From assembly GCA_027577595.1 (NCBI GenBank), contig JANBRJ010000100.1, positions 1 to 59,184 on the forward strand: a stretch of DNA of 59,184 nt. Reading direction: 5' to 3'. Of this stretch, positions 19,211-33,500 are shown one piece after another (the first letter of the stretch is position 1; every line of letters starts with the position of its first letter). Source of the DNA: Coemansia sp. RSA 487. Taxonomy: Eukaryota; Kickxellomycota; Kickxellomycetes; Kickxellales; Kickxellaceae. The notes under the pieces are model-generated. The model did not search any database, was not told where the DNA came from, and saw only the letters and a program-made list of their open reading frames with translations. Position numbers and translations under genes: made by a program.

Positions 19211-21139
19211 ATGGCCAGTTCAAAACAGCTACAGCAGCCCGCATCTGCACCAGCTACAAATAGCCCGCAAATACCGGTGCCCTATATCTCGGTTCCGCAG
19301 CAACAAACCATGCAATCGCAGGAAACAGTCGATTTGGAGGCATGGTTGTCGCCCCTTGTGTTCACCTCAGATTTCGGCTCACCCTCGTTGCCTATCACAT
19401 CTATCCAAAGCACAGACGACAGCAATGCGCTCACGCCAATAATCACAAACGACCTCGGGGGAGTCGCTCATGGCGCAATGGCTCTGACACCCGAGAGCAT
19501 CGCGCCACAGCACGAAAGCTATCTGCAGTCGCCGGTCGATTTCGCAACCACATCGCTGTCGCCAATGAGTGACTCGACTCTATCAGCAGGCACTGTAGGA
19601 CAAATCGACTGCTACAAGACGTATCCACAGGACCTGTGGAATGCTGGCAATACGGTGCACCCGAACGATAGCTCAGAGGTAACGGTGTTGACGGAAGCGA
19701 TACTTACGGCGGCCATCACAGCAGCGGCAGCAGCGGCAGCAACAGCAGCAGCGGCAGTGAATGGCAAAGGAAACTTGAATAGAATGCATGCAGAGGCAAA
19801 CAATACAGGCAATAGTAGCGCAATGGCCCCAGGATTTATGCACGCCCTGGGTCATCAGACTTTGGTGCATCAGGTAAATCCGCCAAGTGCAGCTACCGCC
19901 AACAGTGTCTTTGGTAGCAAGCAGAGGCAAGGAGGGGGAGTGTGGGCTGCTTCTTCAGGAATCGATGGACGGCGGCCCGGGGCATCGCTTTTCCAAGGAA
20001 CCGTGCCGTACAGCAGCAACTACCATCCGCTAACTGTAGCAACGCACCCCTACGAGCAGTCGAATTTGTCCACTTGCTCGTCTTCACACACATCATCGCC
20101 ATCCATGCAGAGCCTCCAGATCATTTTGCCCTCACTCAACGGGGGTTCGTCAGGCATGCAGCCAAGCGATATCCCAAGCAATAATGGCGCCAGTGGTTGG
20201 CCGTACGTCACGTATCCAGATACCGCCATTGCAAATAGCCGGCCACAGTCATCTGTAAGCAACTATCCGCTGTTTCCAACAATAGACGTGGCAGAAGCAG
20301 CGACTATTGCGATGCCGTCCACCAGAAACAACCAATACAGTGCGGCGTACAACGGACCTGCGAGCTCGGTTGTGGATACCTCAGGCTACGGAAACGAATC
20401 GTTGCAGCTTCCTTTCCTCGATGCATCGAGTGCGTATGCTTCACCGATAGCAAGGGAAGACGATTTCGCCTGCTCCACTTCTTCCACAGAACAGCAGTCC
20501 TTGTTAGGTAGCACCCTTTGTGCATCGACGGTGGCCGTCACCAGATGCACAAGTAATGACACCAGCAGCAACGCCGTGCCGACTGATACCAAAAAGCAAT
20601 CCAATTGTCGCAATGGCAATGCATCTCTAGGCGGAAACGGCACGAAGCGGGGACGCAAGCGCACGTCTTCTTGTCTCAACGACACAGGTACCAGCGATGC
20701 CATGCATGGGAGCAAATTGCCATCAACAGAAACTCGCGGTGGGCCCGTTAAGCGCCGCAAAATCAGAAGCAACAGCAACAGCAGCCAAGACACGGTTCCT
20801 GAAGATGACTCGGGTGCTCCGAAACAGCGGTTTCGGCTCAACGACGAGCAGAAGCGCCGTATTTACACGTGGATGGTCAAGAATATCGATAACCCGTATC
20901 CGAGCGAGGACGACCGCAAAAGCTATCTGGCGATTGAGGGGCTTTCGAAGCAGAGATTCAAGTGGTGGTTCTCTAACCACCGCCACAGGAGCCTTGAGGC
21001 CGTTGAGGACAAGGACGGAAACACAACGTTTGTCCCGCGCCTTGCTTTCTACAAGACCTGCGCAAAACTTGGTGTTGAAATCGACTGGGAAATCCCCGAC
21101 GACATTAATGTCAAACTCGATAACAAACGCACAAAGTAA
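19211..21139 (+). CDS. TALE-class homeodomain transcription factor
   Basis: A 642-residue protein. Residues 1-530 are low-complexity (Ser/Thr/Asn/Pro), with an Ala run at about 173-190 and an NLS-like GTKRGRKR near 482 and PVKRRKIRS near 519. The homeodomain is at about 537-597. NPYPSEDDRKSYLA carries the PYP three-residue loop extension of TALE/KN proteins, and the recognition helix reads KQRFKWWFSNHRHR, keeping the invariant W48-F49-x-N51-x-R53. Ser at position 50, where TALE proteins usually have Ile or Gly, and a Trp at 47 suggest altered base choice. A 45-residue conserved-looking tail follows. Nuclear DNA binding is certain in class; targets are unknown. There is no intron. Confidence 0.9.
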   Translation: MASSKQLQQPASAPATNSPQIPVPYISVPQQQTMQSQETVDLEAWLSPLVFTSDFGSPSLPITSIQSTDDSNALTPIITNDLGGVAHGAMALTPESIAPQHESYLQSPVDFATTSLSPMSDSTLSAGTVGQIDCYKTYPQDLWNAGNTVHPNDSSEVTVLTEAILTAAITAAAAAAATAAAAVNGKGNLNRMHAEANNTGNSSAMAPGFMHALGHQTLVHQVNPPSAATANSVFGSKQRQGGGVWAASSGIDGRRPGASLFQGTVPYSSNYHPLTVATHPYEQSNLSTCSSSHTSSPSMQSLQIILPSLNGGSSGMQPSDIPSNNGASGWPYVTYPDTAIANSRPQSSVSNYPLFPTIDVAEAATIAMPSTRNNQYSAAYNGPASSVVDTSGYGNESLQLPFLDASSAYASPIAREDDFACSTSSTEQQSLLGSTLCASTVAVTRCTSNDTSSNAVPTDTKKQSNCRNGNASLGGNGTKRGRKRTSSCLNDTGTSDAMHGSKLPSTETRGGPVKRRKIRSNSNSSQDTVPEDDSGAPKQRFRLNDEQKRRIYTWMVKNIDNPYPSEDDRKSYLAIEGLSKQRFKWWFSNHRHRSLEAVEDKDGNTTFVPRLAFYKTCAKLGVEIDWEIPDDINVKLDNKRTK

Positions 21140-21329
21140 AAGCCAGCATTTGTATTATGGCACGTTTCTTTATATATTATCATTGCTACACGACCGTCTT
21201 TCATATTTTTACACTGGGTAGTGGGGAGGGGTTTGCATTTATTTTAAACGGACACTTCAAGCTAGTATTTCTTGTATTCAATGTGGTTGTTAGCGACGAT
21301 ATATGAATACAAATAATAGCCCCATTAAT

Positions 21330-25000
<3,671 letters not shown>

Positions 25001-26251
25001 ATGTCTGTTGCTCCTGGATCCAAGGGTAAGGTTCTGCTGGCGTACTCTGGCGGCCTCGACACATCGTGCATCCTTGTCTGGCTCATCGACCAAGGGTACG
25101 AAGTGCTTGCATACATGGCCGACGTCGGGCAAGAGGAGGACTTTGAGGCTGCGCGTGAGAAGGCGCTCAAGGTCGGTGCGTCCAAGGTGTTCATTGAGGA
25201 CCTGCGCCGCGAGCTCGTCGAGGAGCTTGTGATCCCCACGATCCAAGCCAACGCCGTCTACGAGACCGTGTACCTTCTGGGCACCAGCGTTGCGCGCCCC
25301 GTCATTGCTCGCTCGCAGGTCGCCATCGCCCAGCGCGAGGGCTGCACCCACGTGTCACACGGATGCACCGGCAAGGGCAACGACCAGGTTCGCTTCGAGC
25401 TCGCGTACTATGCGCTTGCGCCCAAGCTCCAGGTTATCGCCCCGTGGCGCATCCCCGAGTTCTACCAGCGCTTCCCAGGCCGCAACGCGCTGCTTGCGTA
25501 CGCAGCCGAGAAGGGCATCCCTGTTTCGCAGACGCCCAGCAAGCCGTGGTCCACCGACGAGAATCTGTTCCACATCTCGTATGAGGCCGGCATTCTTGAG
25601 GATCCCAACGTCACGCCGCCCAAGGACATGTGGAAGCTCACCGTCGATCCCGAAGATGCGCCCAACACGCCTGAGCACATTACTATTACCTTCAAGGCCG
25701 GAAAGCCCGTCCGTGTCACTAACGAGGCCGACAGCACCGATCTCTCGGACCCGCTGGATCTCTTCCTGTACCTCAACACCGTGGCGCGCCGCAACGGCGT
25801 CGGCCGCATCGATATCGTCGAGAACCGGTTCATCGGCATCAAGTCGCGTGGCTGCTACGAGACGCCCGGCGGCACCATTCTGCGCGCCGCACATATTGAT
25901 CTCGAGGGTCTTGTTCTGGACCGTGAGGTGCGCGCATACCGTGACGAGCACATCACGCCCGCCTTTGGCAAGGTCATGTACAACGGGCTGTACTTCTCGC
26001 CCGAGGGTGACCTGATGACCAAGATGGTGCCCCTGACCCAGACCAACGTCAATGGCTCCGTCCGCGTCAAGCTCTACAAGGGCAGCACCTCCATTGTTGG
26101 CCGCTGGAGCGACACCGAGAACCTCTACGACATGGAGCAGTCGTCCATGGATGTCCAGGGCGACTTTGAGCCCACCGACTCGGAAGGCTTCATCAAGATC
26201 CAGAGCATCCGTCTCAAGAAGTGGGGCGAAAAGTTCCAGGCAAAGAACTAG
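25001..26251 (+). CDS. ARG1: Argininosuccinate synthase
   Basis: A 416-residue cytosolic enzyme that joins citrulline and aspartate using ATP. The N-type ATP pyrophosphatase P-loop is [15 protein letters not shown] (about residues 10-24). [18 protein letters not shown] is the family signature for citrulline/aspartate binding, and [18 protein letters not shown] and the [12 protein letters not shown] block are typical. Length is normal. Codons are nearly all G/C-ended, which suggests strong expression. The ATG is in an A-rich context (CAAAAAATG). It is transcribed away from ARG5,6, which supplies the same pathway upstream. There is no intron. Confidence 0.98.
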   Translation: MSVAPGSKGKVLLAYSGGLDTSCILVWLIDQGYEVLAYMADVGQEEDFEAAREKALKVGASKVFIEDLRRELVEELVIPTIQANAVYETVYLLGTSVARPVIARSQVAIAQREGCTHVSHGCTGKGNDQVRFELAYYALAPKLQVIAPWRIPEFYQRFPGRNALLAYAAEKGIPVSQTPSKPWSTDENLFHISYEAGILEDPNVTPPKDMWKLTVDPEDAPNTPEHITITFKAGKPVRVTNEADSTDLSDPLDLFLYLNTVARRNGVGRIDIVENRFIGIKSRGCYETPGGTILRAAHIDLEGLVLDREVRAYRDEHITPAFGKVMYNGLYFSPEGDLMTKMVPLTQTNVNGSVRVKLYKGSTSIVGRWSDTENLYDMEQSSMDVQGDFEPTDSEGFIKIQSIRLKKWGEKFQAKN

Positions 26252-26319
26252 CTTTTTTTCGTTAACAAATGTTTTGTTTCTTTTTCAAGTAACAAAAGTA
26301 CAAAAATTACAAGTATGTT

Positions 26320-26772
26320 TTAATTCGGTTGGTTTGGAACGTGGGTATAGCCGTACTGGTTCCACAGCCGCTCAATGACGGGTCTTGCGTGGTTTCTGAT
26401 CGCCGCCCACGCCAGCAGCCCAACGACGAGCAAAAGGAAGCCCCAGACAATCAGCTCGTCCTGTAGTGAATCTCTTTGGAAGCAAAGCGGCACGATCTCC
26501 TCACCAACTGCTGCTCCCTCACACAGATCGGGCTCCGCGATTCCGCAGAGCACCCGCGTGCAATTCATACAAGCGTTTGGCATCAGTGTGCCTACGTCGA
26601 TCGGCTCGCTGGCGTGTGGCAAGTGTTCCAGCGCAAACTTGGTCATCTCGATTATTGTCGCATTCTGTCCACACGTACATTTGCAAAAGTTGATCACGTC
26701 TTTGCCTAGCGCTATGCCCAGCGCCAGGGTAAATGTTAGTGTAAAGAGTATGTACTGAGCGAACCCAACCAT
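26320..26772 (-). CDS. Conserved fungal Cys-rich membrane protein of unknown function
   Basis: A 150-residue protein with a signal peptide (residues 1-24, hydrophobic, MVGFAQYILFTLTF) followed by a lumenal or extracellular domain with about nine Cys (FCKCTCGQNATII, NACMNCTRVLCG, PDLCEG, LCFQRDSLQDE), one transmembrane helix (about 105-126, LIVWGFLLLVVGLLAW) and a short basic cytosolic tail. The pattern FCKC-x-C...NATII...CxxC...LC...CFQRDS resembles, from memory, a small protein family widespread in fungi but not functionally assigned. The N-glycosylation sequon NAT in the Cys domain fits the secretory pathway. It is convergent with ARG1, 68 bases apart. No function is proposed. Confidence 0.8.
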   Translation of the reverse strand: MVGFAQYILFTLTFTLALGIALGKDVINFCKCTCGQNATIIEMTKFALEHLPHASEPIDVGTLMPNACMNCTRVLCGIAEPDLCEGAAVGEEIVPLCFQRDSLQDELIVWGFLLLVVGLLAWAAIRNHARPVIERLWNQYGYTHVPNQPN

Positions 26773-27053
26773 TATTGAGGTTTTCTATAGAATAAAGATG
26801 CAACTATCAGATGAATACTGTCCAAAAACGCGTGGGGATAGCGCACGACACAGTTGCTGTCTAGTGCCTGATGTAGTGAAACGATTAGAGTATGGGAGAG
26901 CATCACGCATTAGCTCGTGAGCGATTTAATGCGTTTTGCACATATCCTGAAGGCTGCTACATGAAGTCTGCTTTTTTGTTTTGACAACTTGCCATTTACT
27001 TTTTTTTTTTACTTTTCCTTCATCAGTTATTCTCTAATAGTTTATTGTTTATA
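26773..27053. other. Intergenic
   Basis: Promoter of the small membrane protein. An ACGCGT hexamer (26828-26833) is present, with no partner site nearby. A T-run lies at 27000-27010. Confidence 0.4.
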
Positions 27054-28758
27054 ATGGCACATATCAACGAGCTGGATACGCATGGCCTTCGTCCCATCTT
27101 TTTACTTGTCTTGGGAGACAAAGCCAAGGATCTGGATAAGTAAAAATATTAGCTAATCCTGATTTCTGTATGCCAAAAGTGGTACGACATGCTATACAGA
27201 CGCGTATTTACTCAGGGTTTTATCGACATATACTCATTACATGTATCTAACAGGTTCACTAGTTGCGTTTGTTATCAGGACGACATTCTCGTTTGCAGAT
27301 CCAACCTTGGTATAATCACCGGCCGCGATGGCTACAACTGCAGATACGTGACTAGTATAAGTGCCATGGCTGCAGACAGGTTGGACGTTTATCAGTTTGG
27401 CCCAGTATTGAAGAAGCTGTTAGCACTTGGTGTAGGTTACTGGCTAAGTCTAACTTCGTTATCTTTTTTGCAAAGGGGTTATCCAAACAATATGATTTTT
27501 TGCCCCAAAGGATGGAGCAAAGAGAATTTGGCAAATTCAGCTGCTGCCCATATGGCTGACTTTGAACGTAGGGCACCAAATATCAACAAGCTGGAGATGT
27601 AGGGATCTCACGATATTGGATTTGTAGCTGCAGTATCCACTGCTATTGGCTTTCATTTGCTCCGTTTACATCGTCTGTTATGCACTGTGCCGTTGAAGGG
27701 TTTGCCACTCTATTTTCCAAACCAAATGACGTTCCTCTCGCTGAATACTGACAGTAGTACACTCAAGCTCCCCAGGACATATGCAGGTTCACTTCAGCAT
27801 TTGAGATTGTCGAATATCCCACACTCGTTTTCATAGTGGTGTTTTCACGACGACATAACATCTGGATATATCGAGTTCACAAATCTTTATATCCCAAAGC
27901 CATCATGCGAATTTCAAACTGAAGTAGAGAAAGCAGAGTCAAGAAAGTGGACAAAACAAGCCAGACCGTACTGATGCCATATGCTTTGCTTCCCCCCCCA
28001 AGCCTCTGGAGCTACATCTTCATTTCTGTCCTGTTGACTGTGATGTGCTGTTTACCGACGCTAGTTTTAGGGACATGCAAAAGGTCACCCTTACGGATAG
28101 CTATGAAACCATTGTAGCTACTAGAATATTACAGCACTCAAATATCGAGACCTTGACGGCATCTTTATTAGATGACCCAGAATACGATAGCAACAACACC
28201 TACGAAGCTCTGTGCTATTTCTTTGGCAAGATTGAAATCGGTAGCAAATGCTACGCTCATATATGCTTCCCCAGCAACCTTGATATTCAGCAGACAGCGA
28301 ACTGGGCGAATATTACAGGCATGTCCTTTCCCTCGATCATTTTCGACAAACTTCCGATACTTTTATCAAAAATACACAACCTTAAGACTCTGGGTGTCAT
28401 GACTGTGTATCTTGACGATGTTAGCTTGCTATTCATACAGTTGGGGATAGATGAGGAGGTACGGAATGAGGTGGCTGTATTCGAAGCAAAGCTCGCGTGC
28501 ATTGGTATTAATGATGTTCAACCAGAAAACACACATACTACCCTTGCTGTTTTTGACCATCTTATCCTGCGAATTCCGTCTCTAGCCTCTCTCGAAACAT
28601 CCGAAAACAGCTCCTTTACAATTGAAAAAGTTGTCTACAGAAAACCTTTCAACGCGTTCGCTTTGTGTTTATCCCGACTGCGATATTGCTACCAGTATCG
28701 GAGTAGTCTCTTTCATCATATCATGTATTTTGGTAACCTGGCATCTACATTTGTTTAA
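27054..28758 (+). pseudogene. Decayed F-box-like gene
   Basis: Starts MAHINELDTHGLRPIFLLVL, an F-box-like opening. It continues, past two close in-frame stops, with LILISVCQKWYDMLYRRVF, which resembles the second helix of the F-box (L-x-x-V-C-x-x-W). The same frame runs on with stops at 27600 and at roughly 27.83 and 27.97 kb. The frame then shifts by one near a run of eight C at about 27.99 kb and stays open to 28758, with Leu-rich segments (LKTLGVMTVYLDDVSLL, LILRIPSLASLE). It is a dead host gene of the same broad type as 2241-3917, though not a close copy. An intron from the GTAAAA at 27140 was considered but would remove the WYDMLY helix. Confidence 0.6.
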
Positions 28759-28845
28759 GCTGGTATGTAGCCCATATACACGAATTTCAGAAAAATGGTA
28801 GAAAAAGATAGCGGATAGCGGAAAAAGAACAAGAGAGTCAAAGGA

Positions 28846-30117
28846 CTAGTCGGTTCTGATGCGTTTGGCATCGTCGGCCTGGTTGGCACTTGGTTTGCGT
28901 TTTCCATCGTCAGCACCGGACCCAGAGCCAGAGCCAGAACCAGATTCCTTGCCTTTTTCCTTTTTCTTGATCAGGCCAGAAATGTCGTTAATGTTGCCAG
29001 ACTCAAGTGCCTGCTTGAACATGGCTTTTGCCTTCTCGGCCAGCGCAGCTTCCTCAGACGACAACGTGTTTAGATCAACGGGCTTTTGCGGAGACTTCCA
29101 CTCCTCGATCTTGCCAGCGACATCAGCAAGCACGTCCTCCAGGGTCCCTGCCTCCTCTTTATCCTCCGCGCCGGACGAATTTTCAAGGCTCTTTATGCGG
29201 TTGCCGAGAATGCGCTGCACGTCGGCCATAAGCTCCAGCGCCTTTGCGGTATCGCGGTTATATTCGTGGGCCAACGCAACCTTGTAGTACAGCTCAGCGA
29301 GTTCACGACTGTCATCGCCCAAGTACTGCTGCTTGACCTCAAGTGCCTCGGTAAAGTCATTGACAGCCTGGGCAAAGTTCTCTGACTCCATGGACACATC
29401 GCCCAGGAGCATGAGCGTCTCAGCATACTTTAGCCGTGACTTTCTGTCGGTTGACTTGGCTTGAATGACCCGCGCAACATCCAGGACGTCCCAGGCTGCA
29501 GCGAAATCGTCATCCTGGTCCTCTTCATCTTCATCTTCCTCATCTTCGCCCTGGTCATCATCCTGTTGCTCATCTACAGCCTTCTCCTTGCCCTTGCTGC
29601 TAGAAGCCGCAGCACTCGCGTCCGACTTGCCGTTGGTCTTTTCTTCGCGGTTCAAATCCTCGACCTGACGGAAGTCAGGTTCGCCCTCAAAGCTAAAGTT
29701 TGCCTTTTTTGACAGCGCACTATCGTCCTTTTCCGCAATCCCCACACCATTTTGCTCGCCTTCGTTATCCTTTGAAGCACCACCGCCACCAGCCGCTGCA
29801 TCAGCAAGTGCCTTTTGTGCCAACAGTGCGCTCTGCTCAACCGCGTGCTGCAAAAGTGCCCGCCCGTACATAACCAGACAGTCCGCGTATCTTTGCGACT
29901 CACCGCCAAACGTCTGTTCGGTGATTGAGGAAAGCTCACCAAAGCTCTCGATGGCTTCCTCCCAGTTTGCCAACGCAAAGGCGCGTGTTCCGCGCTCGAG
30001 AAGATCCGAAATCACAGGCATGACTGCTTGGAAGGCACTGTCCTGGAAGTCAGTTGGTGCTGAACCATTCTGTTGCTGTGACGACGAAGTATCTGCCTGC
30101 TTTCCTTTATCTGACAT
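28846..30117 (-). CDS. NASP/Hif1/Sim3-type histone chaperone (SHNi-TPR)
   Basis: A 423-residue nuclear histone H3-H4 chaperone. TPR 1 (ERGTRAFALANWEEAIESFG, then YADCLVMYGRALL) is followed by the long acidic interruption that defines this family (about 185-205, DDDQGEDEEDEDEEDQDDD, within TPR 2), which then resumes (AAWDVLDVARVIQ), and by TPR 3-4 with the SHNi signature (LKYAETLMLLGDVSMESENF, then ELAELYYKVALAHEYN). The C-terminus has a Gly-Ser repeat and an NLS-like GKRKP...AKRIRTD. Acidic loop plus TPR binds the H3 tail and globular part and feeds CENP-A or H3 to deposition. Two ACGCGT boxes upstream suggest S-phase expression. It has one exon. Confidence 0.9.
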   Translation of the reverse strand: MSDKGKQADTSSSQQQNGSAPTDFQDSAFQAVMPVISDLLERGTRAFALANWEEAIESFGELSSITEQTFGGESQRYADCLVMYGRALLQHAVEQSALLAQKALADAAAGGGGASKDNEGEQNGVGIAEKDDSALSKKANFSFEGEPDFRQVEDLNREEKTNGKSDASAAASSSKGKEKAVDEQQDDDQGEDEEDEDEEDQDDDFAAAWDVLDVARVIQAKSTDRKSRLKYAETLMLLGDVSMESENFAQAVNDFTEALEVKQQYLGDDSRELAELYYKVALAHEYNRDTAKALELMADVQRILGNRIKSLENSSGAEDKEEAGTLEDVLADVAGKIEEWKSPQKPVDLNTLSSEEAALAEKAKAMFKQALESGNINDISGLIKKKEKGKESGSGSGSGSGADDGKRKPSANQADDAKRIRTD

Positions 30118-30300
30118 GACTTTTTCAGTTCCTTTTTATTTGAATGTAAAGAAAAGTGAATTTTATAACATAAATGAATGAAAACAATGATTGAAAGAAA
30201 AGAGAACTGTCAGACTGACTCTTTCTCGGTCTTTCCATCTTTTTGTAACAGCAGATTTATTTTTACCTTTGACAGCAAATGCTTTGAAAAGGAAATGTGT

Positions 30301-30306
30301 ACGCGT
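30301..30306. promoter_or_regulatory. MCB element ACGCGT, distal to 30322 copy
   Basis: Palindromic ACGCGT, the site of MBF (Mbp1/Swi6-type, G1/S) factors. Confidence 0.5.
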
Positions 30307-30321
30307 AGCGTTGATCACCAA

Positions 30322-30327
30322 ACGCGT
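30322..30327. promoter_or_regulatory. MCB element ACGCGT, second copy
   Basis: Second palindromic ACGCGT, in the context AAACGCGTCAC. Confidence 0.5.
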
Positions 30328-30507
30328 CACGTTACTGATTAGATCAGCAGTTGGTCCATATTCTGCAGTCATCAGACAAACACAGACTGGCTCTAGGATT
30401 ACACAAGTTAGGGTTTTATTTCCAATAAAAACTCGCAAAAGGTATACTACATTCTTACAGAGTAAACTATTTATCTTAAATGACAGCAACAAAGGAATGT
30501 AGTAAAA

Positions 30508-33500
30508 TTACTCGCCAAAATCGTTTGCTTTCACAAGTTCTGCAAAATAGCCTTTCTTTTCAAGCAGCTCTTCAGGCCGACCAATTTCTGCTACTTCTCC
30601 GTTGTCCATAACGATAATGCGGTCGCTGTTCATAATCGTCTCCAGGCGATGGGCAATGGTTAAAACTGTACAGTTCTTGAACTCGGAGTGGATAAGCCTG
30701 TGCATGTTTTGGTCAGATTCTGGGTCAACATTTGCTGTTGCCTCATCCAGCACAATGATCTTGCGGTTGCGCATCAGCAGCCTGCAAAGCCCAACAAGCT
30801 GTTTTTGTCCGCTGCTAAAGGTGTCCTTCGCATATCTGTTCAAACCGTGTGGTCGTATACTTGGCACGCGTCTGTCATCCAGTGTAGGTTTTCTGACAAA
30901 CAAATAAAGGAAGGTGCGCATCATCCAGCCAGATCCATTCCATTTCTGCTTCCACCTTTCGATTTCCTTCAGCAGCTCATCGTCTCCATCTTTGTCTAAG
31001 ATAATCCCGTCATTTGTACTATCATCACCGTGGCCAAGCTTTGGCTGCACAAGATCAACGATACCACATTTGACAATTGCAGACCACATGTCCTCGACCG
31101 TGTACTTGACAAGGGGATCCAAGTTCTGTCTAAATGTGCCATTGAACAGTGTTGGTTCTTGCAGAATAATCCCGAGCTTTGCGCGCACATCTCTTATGTT
31201 CATCGATTGGATGTTGTGGCCATCGATCAATATAGCCCCGTTGCATGTGCTGTTACCAACCAGCCGAAACAAGCAGCGAGCAAGAGATGTCTTTCCAGCA
31301 CCTGTGCGGCCAACGATGCCTACCTTTTCTCCAGGCTTAATAGTCAGGTTGATTTCTTTCAAGGCATACTCCAGATCCTGACGATATTTCATGCTGAAGT
31401 TGCTGAATTCGATTTTCCCAAGAGATGGCCAGCTTTGTTCTGGGATTTCCGCATCATCAGTACAAAGCTTTTCACACTCTAAATCAGTGTAACTCCTGAA
31501 TGTGCTGGTTCTGCCTTCATATGACAGTAGCTTTCTCGGTATATCCATTATATTGCTGGCACTATACATAAGTCTCTCTGTCAATCTTGCGAACATCACA
31601 AACTCTGCAGATGATATAGAAATTCCAAATATTTGGCTGTGTGCTATCAATGCCACCTTGCACACAGTATGAGAAATTTCACTCAGGAAGCGAGACATGA
31701 TGGTTGAAATATCATCAAATGAAGAGCGTGGGATAAGAATGCGCTGATTTGTGTCTCTCTCCCTAATATACTTGGATGTGAAATGGTTTTCCACATTGAA
31801 AATACGAATCATCTGCTGTCCATCTGCAATAACATCCTCTACCTTGCTTTCGTTAATACAAGCTTTATATTCTATAGCTTCAACCGATGAACTTGCCAGA
31901 ATGGTAGTTGAATCCAGTTTGATTTTTGCCCACACGAATAGTGGAACAAGTGCTAATAGCTGTGGTGCATTTGTTCCAACTCTATATAGCGAGAAACAGG
32001 CATTAACAAGTGGAGTAAGGATCTCAATCAAGGTAAATGGTATTCTTTCAGAAATAACTCTTGCGCCATTGTTATATGCATTGGAAAGCTCTTGCCTGGT
32101 TGTGCTGTCGAAGAATGACACAGGCGCATGAATGATGTTTTTAAGGAATATGTTTTTGACTTTGGAGTTGAGGAGCTTTCCCGAAATGATAATTCTTGAA
32201 TATTCCTCCAGCCGTATAATGCTTTCCAATACTATTTGACTAATAAGATTAATTAGTAGATAGTTTAGCATTGCTTGGTTACTTTCTGCACCTGTGCTGT
32301 TGTCTTTTTTGAGAGCAGCCAACTTGTACCCATCAAGTATGAACTTGGATAATGGCGCTAGCACTACCAGAATGACAATTAATGTCAAAGTTGGAAGCCC
32401 ACATATCTTTAAAACATAGCACGCATTGTCCCAGTTGCTGTATTTTTTCTTTCCTGAGCTTGGCAAACCTTGCGCAGCACAGTCTTCTTCGTCATCTGGC
32501 TTTTCGCTTAATGAGGACTTCAAGCTAGCATTGTCCGATTCGGGGTTATCTGTTTTGGCATCGAGTTGAGTAGATGCATCTAAAAGTTTTGGTTGGTATT
32601 CGCATGCATCCTGCTGTAAAGTGGTTACATTTCCCTTGCTGTCAAGCTGTAGGATTGTATCAAAATATGGCAACAGCTTTTCTTCATGCGTGGCCATAAT
32701 GCGAATCTTCCCAGCAAGTAGCCCTGAGTCCATTATTACGTGATCAAGAATATGACGCTTAACATGAGCATCGACAGCCGACAGTGGATCATCCAAAACG
32801 TAGATTTCAGCTCTAGAGTACACAGCGCGTGCAAGTGCTAGTCGCGCCTTCTGACCTCCAGAGATGTTGATACCTCGTTCTCCAATCACCGTCTGATCGC
32901 CATTTTTCCAGTTAGAAATATCGTCAGAAAGCGCACAGGAGAATATGACCTTGTTGTAGAACTCTTGATCATACTCACGTCCAAACAGAATGTTTTCACG
33001 CAAAGTGCCATTCATAATCCAAGGCACTTGCTCAACAAGAGCAATGGATCCGACAACAGAACCTGTTCCTTTCGTCATCTCGACCTCGCCACAAATAGAC
33101 ATCAAAAACGATGACTTACCAGATCCTGTTTTACCAACAACAGCAACAAGCTGACCTGGATTTGCCTCAAAGCTAATGTCTTTCAGGACTGCTTTGCCTT
33201 TTGTCCAAGAGAATTCGCCTTCGTTCACTCTGACAATAGGACCGGAGTAAACCTTCTCTTGATCAGAAGAATCTTTACAATTGTCACCATTGGACAAATA
33301 ATTATGCCGCAAGGTATTTATATACTCACCTCTCAACGCTCGTTCAATGATATAGTTGACTTCAACAAAGGAGCGCAAGAAGCGTATCTGATATAACAGG
33401 ATAGAGAAATCTGACTGTATACTGGTTATGAGACCGCTAAGTTGAAACATGCTTGCAGCTGATAGCGCAGATTCAGAGTTTGGGTCCAAATGAACATATG

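Larger units (their letters stand above)
30118..30507. promoter_or_regulatory. Histone chaperone promoter with paired MluI cell-cycle boxes
   Basis: The only upstream DNA of the NASP-type gene, also the 3' flank of the ABC transporter. ACGCGT occurs at 30301-30306 and 30322-30327, 21 bases apart (two helical turns), about 190-210 bases before the ATG. No gene is seen. Confidence 0.6.

Noticed and set aside
27139-27200. Possible intron (GTAAAA donor, CTAAT branch, CAG acceptor) in the second dead F-box-like gene
   Set aside because: Splicing it would remove the well-matching F-box helix, and later stops and a frame shift remain.
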